Notes: a model not told the origin generated them from the sequence alone. DNA of 64,000 nucleotides from Calothrix sp. NIES-3974 (GCF_002368395.1 NZ_AP018254.1:2790001-2854000), one strand, 5' to 3'; counted from the stretch's first letter, positions 19,801 through 29,259 are shown. Made by a program: numbers and translations.

Positions 19801-20133
19801 ACTGGGAATTCCCACAACTTCCGTTACCGATGGGAAGGAAATATTACTAGTTGTCGTCTGGTTCGTGGAACGCTTACGGATGCGATTGGTTGTTGCTGTA
19901 GCTTTGTTTTCCCCCGTCCCACCCACTGGAGTCGGAGAAATCGCCTCTGGTAACTTTAACTTCAAAGTTGGCAACCATGCACCCAATTCCGGAATCGACA
20001 TTGAGAGGGGATGAGGTTGAATTTGCGTCCTTTCCCCCATCACCATCTCATCAGGGGAGCGCCAAGTTTCCCCCCAGATAAACAGGTAATTACGGTTACT
20101 TTCACCCAACCAAGTTCCGTGCAAAACAGCCAT
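16870..20133 (-). CDS. SNF2-family DEAD/DEAH-box helicase
   Basis: A 1087-residue SWI2/SNF2-type ATPase of the bacterial RapA/HepA-like superfamily 2 group. The N-terminal 600 residues form a bacterial-specific region. Motif I ADDMGLGKS is near residue 633, the DEAQ box ALDEAQNIKNP is near 733, and motif III TGTPIENRLQELWS follows. The C-terminal helicase domain ends with QATDRVFRIGQ near 1016, the motif VI of SNF2 proteins. Such proteins translocate on duplex DNA and remodel protein-DNA complexes; the bacterial role is mostly unproven. A SWIM zinc-finger partner often found beside it in other genomes is not in this window. Start is the first Met after an in-frame stop. Confidence 0.92.
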   Translation of the reverse strand: MAVLHGTWLGESNRNYLFIWGETWRSPDEMVMGERTQIQPHPLSMSIPELGAWLPTLKLKLPEAISPTPVGGTGENKATATTNRIRKRSTNQTTTSNISFPSVTEVVGIPSRWTGGVDNLPVPIHSSTPLESLDFANIDLFPWQIEGICLKGNDAIAFLHSLPLNPTPEQGFIGSDLRFWSQVARWSLDLIARCKFLPSLERIPGSGAVAKWKAIIDSAVDTARLEKFGQRMPLGCRFINLFAENTDKEKRLHLDYPPPPQSLIQGFLDGAVDVQIRQMVSSLSTGETRLLAALPLVVRQWLHNLTVSANPLVMEALGAERLAGVLKAWTMPLEYQLAGKSLFRTGFELKTPPQGSNTWKLAYFLQATDDVNFRVDAATIWQHPQPSFDYQGRTIEQPQETFLRGLGLASRLFSPIADSLATQSPVDCELTPVQAYEFIKTVAWRLEDSGLGVILPPSLANREGWANKLGLKITAQTPNKNQVTTGLKSLLNFKWELAIGGQTLSQQEFDRLVALNSPLVEINGEWVELRSQDIKTAQSFFANRQQGMNLSLEDALRLSTGDTQTIEKLPVVSFEASGALQELISALTNNQTIATLPPPKNLQGELRPYQARGVAWLLFLERWGLGGCLADDMGLGKSAQFITFLLHLKEADKLENPTLLVCPTSVMGNWEREIKKFAPIFKVWQYHGDKRPKDKKFVEIAQKHDIVITSYPLVPRDLKTLQQVKWQVIALDEAQNIKNPEAKQSQAIRQLQADFRTALTGTPIENRLQELWSILDFLNPGYLGDRQFFQRRFAIPIEKYGDTSSLGQLRSLVQPFILRRLKSDRTIIQDLPEKQEITEFCGLTLAQADLYQQIVETTLTEIEAAEGIQRKGMILALITKLKQICNHPAQYLKQNRIDSSNSGKLQRLEDMLEVIIAEGDRSLIFTQFAEWGKLLQPYLEQQLNREIFFLYGSTKKKDREIMIDRFQNDPQAPPIMILSLKAGGVGLNLTRANHVIHFDRWWNPAVENQATDRVFRIGQTRNVQVHKFVCSGTLEEKIHDTIESKKQLAEQVVGTGEDWLTELDTDQLRNLLVLDRSAIIEEGEEED

Positions 20134-20718
20134 GTGTCAATGGATTTGAGATGTGAGATTCACCCGAAGGTACAATATACAGCTATTCGGATGGATGGGA
20201 TAATTTTTTAGTTTGTTGGGATGGTTCGAGCTAACTTGAGTCTTGGAAAACGCTGTAGGGAAGAATTTAGCACTAATACTCGCACCATACTATCCATTAT
20301 ACACAATTTTCCGAGCATGTTTCCCTAGTTCCCATGCTCTGTGTGGGAACTCTAAGGATGGGAGGCTCTTGCCTGGTGGATGACCACGCAGAGCATAGTC
20401 ACCAGATAAATAGTTTGGATGTTTCCGCTAATCTGTACTAGCATCCGCATACTACCCCCTATTGTACACAATTTTCAGATATTTGAGCATCTAAAATTGT
20501 CTGCTTAACCTGCATTTCTCACGAGTCAGGGATTCCCAATATAATAATTGTCCAAAATTTTGTGGGACAAGGTAGGGATGCCTGTGATTTCGGAATTTGT
20601 GAGAAATCCGCAATCATGATTGTTTAACTTAGCAGATGTTGCAAATCTTGGATAAATGCTATACTCTGTGTTCCAAATATATACTTAAAAACTCAGTGTT
20701 TTGAGGAATACAAAAAGT
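20134..20718. other. Intergenic region with a dispersed repeat
   Basis: A 585-bp divergent spacer. At about 20328-20400 it carries a single diverged copy, in opposite orientation, of the unit duplicated at 8092-8257 (shared blocks CCCATGCTC, GAGGCTC, TGCCT, GGATGACCA, GCAGAGC). GAGG at 20703-20706 is the likely ribosome binding site of the next gene. No gene was found. Confidence 0.6.
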
Positions 20719-22056
20719 ATGTCTGCAAGGAAGACAGACGCATTAAAAAGTCAGTTGATTGCGATCGCAATGATGTTTATTGTGTCGCCATCTCTGTTTT
20801 TTGTTGCGTTTTCACGGAGTGAGCGGGTATCAGAAAAAGCCAAATTCGACTCTGTAGCCCAAGGAATAAGTTCCGCCGCAACCTTTTTTTTAGGAATTGC
20901 GGTCATGGTTAATGCCTATTACACAGCCAAACGCGCGGAAGCAGAAATCAAAAATGCGATCGCGACGGAAAGGAGTAATGAAATTAACCAGCGAAATATG
21001 GAAGTCATGCGATCGCGTTTGATTGCTGACCGATTTATGACTGCGGTTTCCCAGTTAGGAAACGAATACACAGCTACCCGTGCAGGAGCAATTTATTCTC
21101 TAGAGCAGGTTGCCCATGAGTCCGTAAAAGAACATTGGACGGTAATGGAAATACTGAGTGCATTTTTGCGGGAACAGTGCAAACAAATAGATGAATGGGA
21201 TCAGCAAACAAGCGAATTACCCCCCCTCCCCGTCGATATTCAAGCTGCACTCACCGTCATCGGGAGACGGGATATAAATTTAGATCCGACAAATAAGCTC
21301 TTAGATTTACGAAACGTCAAGATTCCCCATGCCGATTTAAGGGGTGCGAACTGCAACAATCTCGATTTACGTGGTGCAGATTTGCGTGGTGCAGATTTGC
21401 GTGGTGCAGATTTGCGCGGTGCAGAATTAGATGATTCCCAGTTAGTAGGAGCAAGTCTGTATGAAACCAATCTCCACAAAGCGAATCTTCGTTCTGCAAA
21501 TCTGAGTAATGCGAATCTTAACCGAGCTTGGATTTGCGGTGCAAATCTCCAAGGTGCAAATTTACAGAGTGCAAGTTTACGTAGTGCAAATTTGCAAGGA
21601 GCTAATTTATATAAGGCAAATTTACAATCAGCCAATTTAAGATTAGCCAACTTACAAGCAGCAAAATTATTTTTAGCAAATCTGCAAGGAGCCAAGTTAG
21701 GTAAAGCGAATTTACAAGCAACCGGATTAATTGGTGCAAACTTGCAAAGTGCGAATTTAAACGGTGCAAATCTTCAGCAGGTTAATCTGAATGCAGCTAA
21801 ACTTCAGTATGCAGAAGCCTACTTTGCTAATTTTAGCAATGCTACCCTCAAAGAAGCAGATTTAAGTGCAGCAAACTTGATGGGTAGTAACTTTAAAAAA
21901 GCAGATTTTGAAACAGCAAATCTGTTCCAAACAAATTTTATGGGTGCAAACCTTTTAGATGTCAATCTCACCGCAGCAATTTGGGAAGGTGCTATTTTGA
22001 CAGGGGTAAAAAACTTTAAATCCCAATCTACACAGGTGATGTTTGGCGAACTCTAA
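20719..22056 (+). CDS. Membrane-anchored pentapeptide-repeat protein
   Basis: A 445-residue protein. The N-terminus has two hydrophobic segments (about 10-35 and 52-75) followed by a charged, probably helical region. From about residue 185 to 435 it is almost entirely A(D/N)LxX pentapeptide repeats, which fold as a right-handed quadrilateral beta-helix. Function of most cyanobacterial members is unknown; some act as DNA mimics or in membrane-associated roles. The ATG at 20719, 12 bases after GAGG, is preferred to a TTG at 20701. The antisense ORFs across the repeat are composition artefacts. Confidence 0.9.
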   Translation: MSARKTDALKSQLIAIAMMFIVSPSLFFVAFSRSERVSEKAKFDSVAQGISSAATFFLGIAVMVNAYYTAKRAEAEIKNAIATERSNEINQRNMEVMRSRLIADRFMTAVSQLGNEYTATRAGAIYSLEQVAHESVKEHWTVMEILSAFLREQCKQIDEWDQQTSELPPLPVDIQAALTVIGRRDINLDPTNKLLDLRNVKIPHADLRGANCNNLDLRGADLRGADLRGADLRGAELDDSQLVGASLYETNLHKANLRSANLSNANLNRAWICGANLQGANLQSASLRSANLQGANLYKANLQSANLRLANLQAAKLFLANLQGAKLGKANLQATGLIGANLQSANLNGANLQQVNLNAAKLQYAEAYFANFSNATLKEADLSAANLMGSNFKKADFETANLFQTNFMGANLLDVNLTAAIWEGAILTGVKNFKSQSTQVMFGEL

Positions 22057-22481
22057 AATTCTCCTTGAGGGGTATCTACCAACCTTTTGCATCATACCCT
22101 CACTTGAAAATAGATAGTGGGAATGAGTTTTTCATGGTTTGCTTGTGTCCAAACCACATGGGGGACTGACTCCAATCAAGATATCCAAAAAAATATTCAA
22201 AACTCATTAGTAAATTCATCTAGAACTATCAGTATTAATTTCTCCCAAGTTAAACTAATCATCCACGTACCATTGCCACCAAAAGTACCAATATTCGTTT
22301 CCACAATAAATTTACCCCTCCAGCAATTAACTTGAGAACCCCCCATCAATAGCACTGTTTTACAAGCTTGATGAGAAATGCGATTGCGATACATCGATAG
22401 GCAAAAACCAAAATTATCGTTGCATCCTTGCGTGGAGACGTAGCGATGCTAGGTCTCTACACGCATTGCTACGCCTATAAA
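22057..22481. other. Intergenic region with a hairpin repeat
   Basis: A 425-bp spacer. GTGGAGACGTAGCGATGCTAGGTCTCTAC at about 22433-22460 is a slightly imperfect member of the GTAGAGACG hairpin family. Short overlapping ORFs on both strands have no recognisable features and are not called. Confidence 0.5.
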
Positions 22482-22979
22482 TTAATTCTGCAAATTTTTT
22501 TCAAATAAACAATAAATCTTCTGCAAGAAATTATGAGCGGACAACTTAGATTCCGTAATCTTCTCTGCCATTTTTTCATGACATTCTGTACGCCGATAAA
22601 ACTCTACTAGCTCTATCAAGGTTGCTTGAAAAGCCCTGTAGGCTTCTGCCCTAAACTGAATCGACATATTGTCCATTTCCATCAATTCTAAAGCTTTCTG
22701 ATGCGCTCTCAACAACAATCTCTCCGCCTCCTTCTCCGCACCCATGATGCAATAACTCTCCGCTAAATTCTGACAAGAAATCACAAACCCGTGAATCGCA
22801 TCCATATCGTTACGCTGGGATAAAGCTTGACTCAAAAGCTTTTCAGCCACTTCCATTGCTCGCAGATAGGCTGCTTGAGCTTGCGGATATCGTCCTGATT
22901 GCATATTCGCATTACCGCATTCAATATGCATCTGCCACTCTGGATTCGATTGTTTGCGATTTGTTACGGTATCTGACAT
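22482..22979 (-). CDS. Small TPR-like protein
   Basis: A 165-residue all-helical protein. Residues about 16-90 read as two tetratricopeptide-type repeats (GNANMQSGRYPQAQAAYLRA; CQNLAESYCIMGAEKEAERL), and a third helical pair follows to about 145. TPR proteins act as interaction scaffolds; no partner is apparent. There is no signal peptide or membrane segment. Codon use and the conserved TPR spacing support a real gene. Confidence 0.75.
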   Translation of the reverse strand: MSDTVTNRKQSNPEWQMHIECGNANMQSGRYPQAQAAYLRAMEVAEKLLSQALSQRNDMDAIHGFVISCQNLAESYCIMGAEKEAERLLLRAHQKALELMEMDNMSIQFRAEAYRAFQATLIELVEFYRRTECHEKMAEKITESKLSAHNFLQKIYCLFEKNLQN

Positions 22980-23183
22980 GGCTACAATTAGTATTTGATG
23001 ATGTTTAGATTAGTCGTAGTATAAAACAGTTGAGAATAAATTTCAATAAATTCCAGGGGTTTATATACCTAGAGTTAATGTGACAAAAATAACTTTATCG
23101 TCTATTTAATCGTATATTTACCCATAGCTTGTGTGTATATTACTCCCAACTCTCTGCTCCCTATTCCCTAAAAGTTTCAGAAA

Positions 23184-25949
23184 TTAAAAATCGACAGCAT
23201 ATTGCAGCATTAAAGCTCGACCAGGAGCAGCTGTATAGGTTTCATTACGACCATTTCGTAACAATTGGGAAGCTGGTGTAAAGTACTGACTATTAAGTAA
23301 ATTTAAAACTCCTAAACTCAAGGTTCCTCGACCTAACTTCAAACTGCTAAGCAAGTCCAGAGTAAAAGTTGGTTCAATGCTGACTAAATCAACCCTTCTT
23401 CCCTGGTCATTGATTTCATTAAAAGCGCGATCGCGTTTACCTGTGTATAATAATTGTAGGCGATTTGTCCAATTTGGTAGGGTTTCATTTTCCAGATAAG
23501 CAGTCACTTTAATAGGTGGAATTCGTTGAGTATTCAACGCTTTATAAATCCCATCTAAATTCGTATCATTTTCCCCTTCCACATAACTAAAAGTGCTTCC
23601 CAACTTCCATTTACTGCTAGGTTGATAATCCACAGTTGCTTCCACACCGTATAATCTTTCGGGAGCGCGTACCCGAGTTAAAGTGTTCTGGTCAATGGTT
23701 GTACCCCAATCTGACATATTATAAAAGGCAGATAAGGAAGCTTGAAGCTGATTCCAATTACCGCGAATTCCAACTTCATAATTATCTAGGGTTTGTCCTT
23801 CAGGATTAATGCTATTAACAGATTGTCCTGGTCGAGATATTTGTCGCAGGAAAACACCCACATCTGCAACAGAAAAACCCTGGGAAAAATCAGCAAAAAT
23901 ATCTATATTATTTGTAAGATTATAAACAGCACCAAAGTTAAATAGCGTCGGACTATATTTTAAACTTCCACCAGCAACATTAACTCCCGTGATGGTCTGA
24001 AAATTATTAATATCCAACTTCACATTTTCATGACGCAATCCTGAACGAATAGTTAGCGTATTCACTGGTTTCCAAGCAAGTTGAGTAAATAAACCCAAGT
24101 TTGTTTGGGTTAAGGGAGGAGTCCAAGGACGTATATTTGCGATTTGTCGAAACCTTAGACCACCACTACTTACAAACTCATTCCGATCAAAAATTAGCAA
24201 ATTTTGTACCACATCCTCTTGAGAATAGTCCACCCCTGTTAATAAACTCAAACTATCCTTAACTATAGGGGTATTCACAGATATACGACCACCATATTTT
24301 TCCGAATCAACTTGGGATTGAAAAATCCGATACCCTTCAGGAGTTCTAATACTGGTTCCCCCATCAAAGGGAGAAAACCGAGTAAAATAATCCCGATAAT
24401 ACAATTGAGCGTTTACAGTACTATTCCAGAATAAATTGGGATGTTGATATTCCAGGGTGTACTGGGTAGTACGAGTAGTTGGTTGGGTAGATAGTTCTAA
24501 ACCTCGACGGGTTCTTGCTTTTTGAGCTTGTAGTGGAAATGCATTTACCGATGGGTCACTTGCGTATTCTGTATTTTGCTGGGTATTGTAATGATTAACG
24601 GTAAATTGTAAGCGATGGTCTCCAAGATTCCAACCAATTTTCCCGAATAAACTGAAAGCGGTGGTATCAGCAAGACTACCTTGGGTACTGGGTAAATCAG
24701 GAGGTATCCGATCACCTTCAGCATCAAAAAAACCACTATTTTTTTCAATACCTGCACTCACAAAATAATCAACATTACCTTCTTTTCCAGAAGTACTCAA
24801 TTTAAAACTAGTTCCTAAACTATCTTCTAAATGGGAAAGGGAGGTTGTGACGCCTGTTTCTAAGGAATAAACCACCTGGTCTTCCGTTGGTTTGCGGGTA
24901 ATTATATTAATAATACCCCCTGTTGCACCATCTCCATATAATGCAGTTGGTCCGCGTAAAATCTCTACCCTCTCCACCATACTCGGATCAATAGTTCTCA
25001 AATTCCGGGAAACATTACGATTTGTGCTTTGGGGTATACCATCAATTAATATCAAAGGAGAACGTCCCCGTAGAGTTTGAAAAAACTCCCCATTACTATT
25101 ATTTCCGACACCTAAACCGGGAACTTCTTTCCCTAGGATATCACTTAAATTGCGTCCAGCACCGGAATATTTTTGAATCTGCTCGTTAGTAATTACAGTT
25201 ACACTTCGGGGAACATCACGGAGATTTTCTTCAGAACGTGTTGCTGTCACCACTAATTCAATTGTTTCATTATCGGATACAGATTCTTTTTCCGATGCAT
25301 TAGTATTAATTTTTACGGAAGGAGAATTTTCAACTTTATCTGTCGTTGGAGATGGTAAAGTTTGATTTACAGCTAGATTATTAGTTGTATTATTAGCTGT
25401 TGTGGAAATGGAAGGTGTTTCTACTTTTGGAGTTGCTTGAGAATTAGAAACTTGATTATTAGCAACTGTAGATTTAATCTGGAAAATTAATGCTTTGTCG
25501 TCATCAAATAATTCAACTTGTGGTCTACTTCTTTCTCCCACTATTATCACTCGAATGCTGTTTCTGTCCTGCAGAAGCACTCGAATTTCCCCGATTCCCT
25601 CCATCGGTTTTAAGAAAACTAATTTCTCTTCAGCTTTTAATTGCAATCGAGCATTGGGTATATCAACAATCAGAGAATTACCCTCTCCCTTAATAACTGT
25701 CTGTAATTTATTAGACGCTACCGTTTCTAAAAATAATTCAACTGCATCATCAATCCCTTTTATCTTGACTCCAGTGATTGCAATAGGAGATTGAACTAAA
25801 TATAAATCTGGAGTAGAAACTTTTAAATTGATTAAGTTAATCGAATCATTTTGCTGCTTCTCTTCATTTCTAATGAATTGAGCAGACGTAGACTGAATAA
25901 AACATAAATTGAGCAAAGCAGCACTGAAAAATAAGAAACGCAAGTTCAC
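23184..25949 (-). CDS. TonB-dependent siderophore receptor with AMIN domain
   Basis: A 921-residue outer-membrane receptor that would import ferric siderophores with energy from TonB-ExbBD. Residues 1-24 form a Sec signal peptide ending at SAQ. An AMIN domain (about 45-155) is typical of cyanobacterial receptors. A Ser/Thr/Asn-rich linker leads to a TonB-box-like ETIELVVTATR near residue 227 and the plug domain (about 235-355, with LRGPTALYGDGATGGIINI). The 22-strand barrel runs to a terminal aromatic, YAVDF. Length is normal. The small Cys-rich gene 25990-26256 lies 40 bp upstream on the same strand and is probably co-transcribed. The ligand cannot be deduced. Confidence 0.93.
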   Translation of the reverse strand: MNLRFLFFSAALLNLCFIQSTSAQFIRNEEKQQNDSINLINLKVSTPDLYLVQSPIAITGVKIKGIDDAVELFLETVASNKLQTVIKGEGNSLIVDIPNARLQLKAEEKLVFLKPMEGIGEIRVLLQDRNSIRVIIVGERSRPQVELFDDDKALIFQIKSTVANNQVSNSQATPKVETPSISTTANNTTNNLAVNQTLPSPTTDKVENSPSVKINTNASEKESVSDNETIELVVTATRSEENLRDVPRSVTVITNEQIQKYSGAGRNLSDILGKEVPGLGVGNNSNGEFFQTLRGRSPLILIDGIPQSTNRNVSRNLRTIDPSMVERVEILRGPTALYGDGATGGIINIITRKPTEDQVVYSLETGVTTSLSHLEDSLGTSFKLSTSGKEGNVDYFVSAGIEKNSGFFDAEGDRIPPDLPSTQGSLADTTAFSLFGKIGWNLGDHRLQFTVNHYNTQQNTEYASDPSVNAFPLQAQKARTRRGLELSTQPTTRTTQYTLEYQHPNLFWNSTVNAQLYYRDYFTRFSPFDGGTSIRTPEGYRIFQSQVDSEKYGGRISVNTPIVKDSLSLLTGVDYSQEDVVQNLLIFDRNEFVSSGGLRFRQIANIRPWTPPLTQTNLGLFTQLAWKPVNTLTIRSGLRHENVKLDINNFQTITGVNVAGGSLKYSPTLFNFGAVYNLTNNIDIFADFSQGFSVADVGVFLRQISRPGQSVNSINPEGQTLDNYEVGIRGNWNQLQASLSAFYNMSDWGTTIDQNTLTRVRAPERLYGVEATVDYQPSSKWKLGSTFSYVEGENDTNLDGIYKALNTQRIPPIKVTAYLENETLPNWTNRLQLLYTGKRDRAFNEINDQGRRVDLVSIEPTFTLDLLSSLKLGRGTLSLGVLNLLNSQYFTPASQLLRNGRNETYTAAPGRALMLQYAVDF

Positions 25950-25989
25950 AACTCATCCTCACTAAGTAAATTCACAAAAATTAATTCAG

Positions 25990-26256
25990 CTACTTCTCCC
26001 ATCTTCGATGGGAAGTCGTTTCACTAGCTCTTTTCAGTTCAAAATCTAAACATCCAAGAGCTTCTTCCGAACAAGCAGTCAACGGATGTACAGTACATTT
26101 CAACCGATGATCTCTAGTATAAAAGTCACATCGATAGCAAGGTATTTCATGTAACTTTTTCAAGTTAATCGCTGCTTCCTTAGATGCTTTAATCACACTC
26201 AAGGAAAACATAGCCATCATAAATACCCAAAAACATATAAAGCATATAGCTAGCAT
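25990..26256 (-). CDS. Small Cys-rich membrane protein upstream of the receptor
   Basis: An 88-residue protein of unknown function. Residues 1-24 are a hydrophobic helix. The rest is soluble with six cysteines: CYRC, then C at YTRDHRLKC, then C in PLTACSEE and C in ALGCLDFE. The CxxC plus spaced Cys suggest metal or Fe-S binding or disulfide redox chemistry. It is probably the first gene of the receptor operon. Similar short proteins occur in other cyanobacteria, from memory. Role in iron handling is inferred from context only. Confidence 0.7.
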   Translation of the reverse strand: MLAICFICFWVFMMAMFSLSVIKASKEAAINLKKLHEIPCYRCDFYTRDHRLKCTVHPLTACSEEALGCLDFELKRASETTSHRRWEK

Positions 26257-26718
26257 TACTCTTCCCTAGAAGATGGAGCTTATTGCAAATATAACTAAGT
26301 TACTTTTGGGTTAGTGTTATATTTATCACATATTTGTTAAGAATTTATTTCAATTATTTACAGGTTATTCATTTTTCCAGTTGTAGCTGTTGTCGGAGGT
26401 TAAAATTAGCAAACGGTAGCTTTGATAGGGTGGTTTGGATAGTAAGGGTCTAGAGCTTCCTTTCCTACCTATCCTCAGAATCAATGTTATCTGTATTGCA
26501 TTTATGGAGGAATTACCCGTATTCAGTATAAAAGTTATTTTCTAGTATTTAAGTGTAATAGTATTGACAATTTTTTTTAAAAGATTTGATACTATAGATA
26601 TGTCTTATATTGAAATAAAATATCATTAAGCTGGTTGTCTAGGGATTTCCCAATCACAACACAACCATCAACGTATGTGGAAACAAACAGACTAGCAATT
26701 CTATTTCTTGGAGAATGG
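26257..26718. promoter_or_regulatory. Divergent control region of the receptor operon and isiB
   Basis: A 462-bp AT-rich spacer between the leftward receptor operon and rightward isiB. TTGACA at 26564-26569 and GATACT at 26588-26593, 18 bp apart, form a plausible sigma70-type promoter for isiB. GGAG at 26710-26713 precedes its start. Iron-stress genes of this kind are normally Fur-controlled, so a Fur site is expected here, but I could not define one with confidence. Confidence 0.4.
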
Positions 26719-27234
26719 ATGATGAAGAAAAAGATCGGTTTATTTTACGGAACGACTACAGGTCGAACTGAGAGTGTTGCTGAGATGATTAAGGATGTCT
26801 TTGGTGGTGATATTGTTGCGCTACATGAGATATCACAAGCTGAACCCGCAGATTTCAGTGATTATGAATACTTAATCATTGGTAGTTCAACTTGGAATGT
26901 CGGTGAGTTACAAAGTGATTGGGAAGACTTTTTTGAGGAATTGGATGAAATTGATTTTTCTGGAAAGAAAGTAGCTTTTTTTGGAGTAGGAGACCAAGTT
27001 GGTTATTCTAATTCATTCCAAGATGCAATGGGAATCTTAGAAGAGAAGATTTCCAAAAGGGGAGCGGAATTAATTGGTTATACATCTACCGATGGATATG
27101 ATTTTAATGAGTCTAGAGCGGTTAGAGATGGGAAGTTTTGTGGTTTAGCGATTGATGAGGATAATCAGTCTGATTTGACGGAAGAAAGAGTGATTAATTG
27201 GGTTAATCAATTGAAAAAAGAACTCGCACTGTAA
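26719..27234 (+). CDS. isiB: Flavodoxin IsiB
   Basis: A long-chain flavodoxin of about 171 residues. It replaces ferredoxin as electron carrier between photosystem I and FNR under iron starvation. The FMN phosphate loop is FYGTTTGRTES near residue 8. The aromatic-containing loop SSTWNVGELQSDWE is near 57, and the second FMN loop GDQVGYSNSFQDA near 100. The C-terminal VRDGKFCGLAIDEDNQS is characteristic of IsiB. Start is placed at ATG 26719 (or 26722), because the upstream TTG-started extension has no homology-like character and GGAG lies 5 bases upstream. The isiA gene that often precedes isiB is absent; isiC-like follows. Confidence 0.95.
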   Translation: MMKKKIGLFYGTTTGRTESVAEMIKDVFGGDIVALHEISQAEPADFSDYEYLIIGSSTWNVGELQSDWEDFFEELDEIDFSGKKVAFFGVGDQVGYSNSFQDAMGILEEKISKRGAELIGYTSTDGYDFNESRAVRDGKFCGLAIDEDNQSDLTEERVINWVNQLKKELAL

Positions 27235-27409
27235 TTTATTTTCTAGTTTATTTTGATGTCTGGGTGTATCTAAGTTTTTATTTATGTGAAATGCTAGTTT
27301 TTTTCCATTGATGATATTGGGCTGATAAATTTCAATAATACTTTTACCAGAGATATAAAAAATAAAAAATATTCTCTGGTAATTTTCATCATTTTAAACC
27401 AAGTAAATT

Positions 27410-28141
27410 ATGGTAGCTTTTGATGTCTTATGGTTAAGCACAAATCCGAGTCTAAAGCGTTTTGATTTGCCTATGATTAACTACCTATCTAATTCCGTTC
27501 GTATTGGTATTTGGGAGTATAAACAAGATTTGGATGAAGGCAGTTGTATAGAAAAAACTGTTGTATTATTGTATGATTTTATCAAATCTAGTAATCATAA
27601 ATTCCACCTAATTGGTCATGGAATTAATGGTGCGATCGCACTCCTATTTGCACGCTCCTATCCCCAACGAGTTCAGACATTAACTTTGTTATCAGTCGCT
27701 TACCAAACTGGTTATACTTGGCATGTTTATTACTACAATAAAAGATATCTTCTAAATATTAGCAGGGAACGTGCTTTAATCCATACTGCTCAAACCTTAT
27801 TTGGTAATCAAGTTAAAGACTATTCCCTTAACTCTTTGATACTGTCTATAGATATGGATTTAGATCAAGCACCCTCCCACCATTCTTTGTACAAAACCAT
27901 GAGTTTAGCACCGGGTAATGTGGATGTACCTTTAATGGTGTGTAGCAGTAAAAATGATGCCATTTTAACAGATGCAGAATTAGGTGGTTGGTCAAAAATT
28001 CTCAAACCGGGGGATATTTTTTGGCAATGTGAATCTGGTAATCATTTTTTTCATTTTTTCTTTCCAGAAAAAACTGGTAAAAATATTCTGAATTTTTGGA
28101 GAAACCATTACCCGGATATTTTGCAAAAATTATCCTTCTAG
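27410..28141 (+). CDS. isiC: IsiC-like alpha/beta-hydrolase-fold protein, nucleophile Ser missing
   Basis: A 243-residue alpha/beta-hydrolase-fold protein directly after isiB, the position held by isiC in the isiABC iron-stress operon of Synechocystis. The nucleophile elbow reads LIGHGINGAIALL: glycine stands where the catalytic serine (GHSxGG) normally is. The acid candidate SSKNDAILT and the His in GNHFFHFFFPEK remain. The protein may therefore be non-hydrolytic, using another chemistry or acting as a binding protein. A paralogue with the same change lies at 30169-30912. The gene symbol rests on context. The PepSY gene follows 35 bp later. Confidence 0.75.
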   Translation: MVAFDVLWLSTNPSLKRFDLPMINYLSNSVRIGIWEYKQDLDEGSCIEKTVVLLYDFIKSSNHKFHLIGHGINGAIALLFARSYPQRVQTLTLLSVAYQTGYTWHVYYYNKRYLLNISRERALIHTAQTLFGNQVKDYSLNSLILSIDMDLDQAPSHHSLYKTMSLAPGNVDVPLMVCSSKNDAILTDAELGGWSKILKPGDIFWQCESGNHFFHFFFPEKTGKNILNFWRNHYPDILQKLSF

Positions 28142-28176
28142 TCCAATTAAAATGACCAAGAGGACACTAACACAAT

Positions 28177-29259
28177 ATGCGAAAACAACACCCACGGATA
28201 CATCGCTATATTGGCATATTAGTTGGATTGTTTTTGGCGATTATAACTTTAACTGGTAGTATATTAGTTTTTAGTGCAGAAATCAATTCTTTTGTATATC
28301 CACAAATACATCATCTCACCCCGAACTCCACAAGCATTTCTATACAGCAAACTGCCAATATTATCAGCGAAAAATTTCCTGGGGAGAAGTTACATTACAT
28401 CAACATTCCCCAAAAACAGGATGATGCATATCAAGTTGTGCTACAAACAGCAAAAATAGTCTATCTCAATCCCTACACTGGAAAGATATTAGCAGTGATA
28501 GATAAGAATCACTTTTTAGGAGTAATTCGTCAAATTCATACTAATTTATTATCTGGTAATTTTGGGGAATTTTTGGTTGGTATCTGTGGTATTTTATTAA
28601 TGACCAGGGTGATTAATGGATTATCCCTATGGGTGGGATGGAAGAGATTATCAGCAGGTTTTAAAATTAGATTTCATGCACCGAAGCATCTAATTAATTA
28701 TGATTTTCATCAGGTGATTGGAGTCATATCTGTAATTTTTTTAATTTTTATGGGTATTACAGGTACTTTAATGGTGTTTAAACAACCAGTAAAATATTGG
28801 GGATACCAAATTATGGGGATTCCTCAACCAGAATTAATCGCGTCAATACCAAGAGTAAATAAAAAGCTAGATTTAGATGAATTTATCACGAGAGCAAATC
28901 TAGCTTTAGTGGATGGAAAAGTAACTATGTTAGTAGCACCGACAAGTGAGACATCCCCTGTCATCGTTAGAAAGAGACTAGCTGGAGATTTGAATGTCAA
29001 TGGCAAAAGTTATGTTTATTTAGACCAATATACTGGGGAGATATTAAAGATTGAAAACCTTCGTAAAATACCTGGGATAGATAAATTTTTAGCATCCCTT
29101 TATCCTTTACATAAAGGTGATTATGGTGGTATCGTCAGCAAATTAATTTATTTTTTATTTGGATTTGTACCACTTTTTTTATTTATCAGTGGTTTGGCTA
29201 TATTTTGGCATAAATCCTATGGTTATGCCAAAAAAAAGAGCAACAAAAATAAACAATGA
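28177..29259 (+). CDS. PepSY-associated TM helix protein (PiuB-like)
   Basis: A 360-residue membrane protein of the PepSY_TM family. The N-terminal helix (HRYIGILVGLFLAIITLTGS) is at about residue 8-28, with hydrophobic segments near 135-160, 180-205 and 325-345, and two periplasmic PepSY-like regions between. The helices carry His residues (for example HRYIG, FHQVIG) often proposed to bind haem or metal. Members such as PiuB are linked to ferric-siderophore utilisation and are proposed to be ferric reductases. It lies 35 bp after the isiC-like gene, so it is probably in the isiB operon and works with the divergent TonB receptor. Confidence 0.85.
   Translation: MRKQHPRIHRYIGILVGLFLAIITLTGSILVFSAEINSFVYPQIHHLTPNSTSISIQQTANIISEKFPGEKLHYINIPQKQDDAYQVVLQTAKIVYLNPYTGKILAVIDKNHFLGVIRQIHTNLLSGNFGEFLVGICGILLMTRVINGLSLWVGWKRLSAGFKIRFHAPKHLINYDFHQVIGVISVIFLIFMGITGTLMVFKQPVKYWGYQIMGIPQPELIASIPRVNKKLDLDEFITRANLALVDGKVTMLVAPTSETSPVIVRKRLAGDLNVNGKSYVYLDQYTGEILKIENLRKIPGIDKFLASLYPLHKGDYGGIVSKLIYFLFGFVPLFLFISGLAIFWHKSYGYAKKKSNKNKQ

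Noticed and set aside
21240-21695. Antisense ORF of 151 codons in the pentapeptide-repeat gene
   Set aside because: It is the mirror of a highly repetitive coding sequence and has only the matching biased composition.
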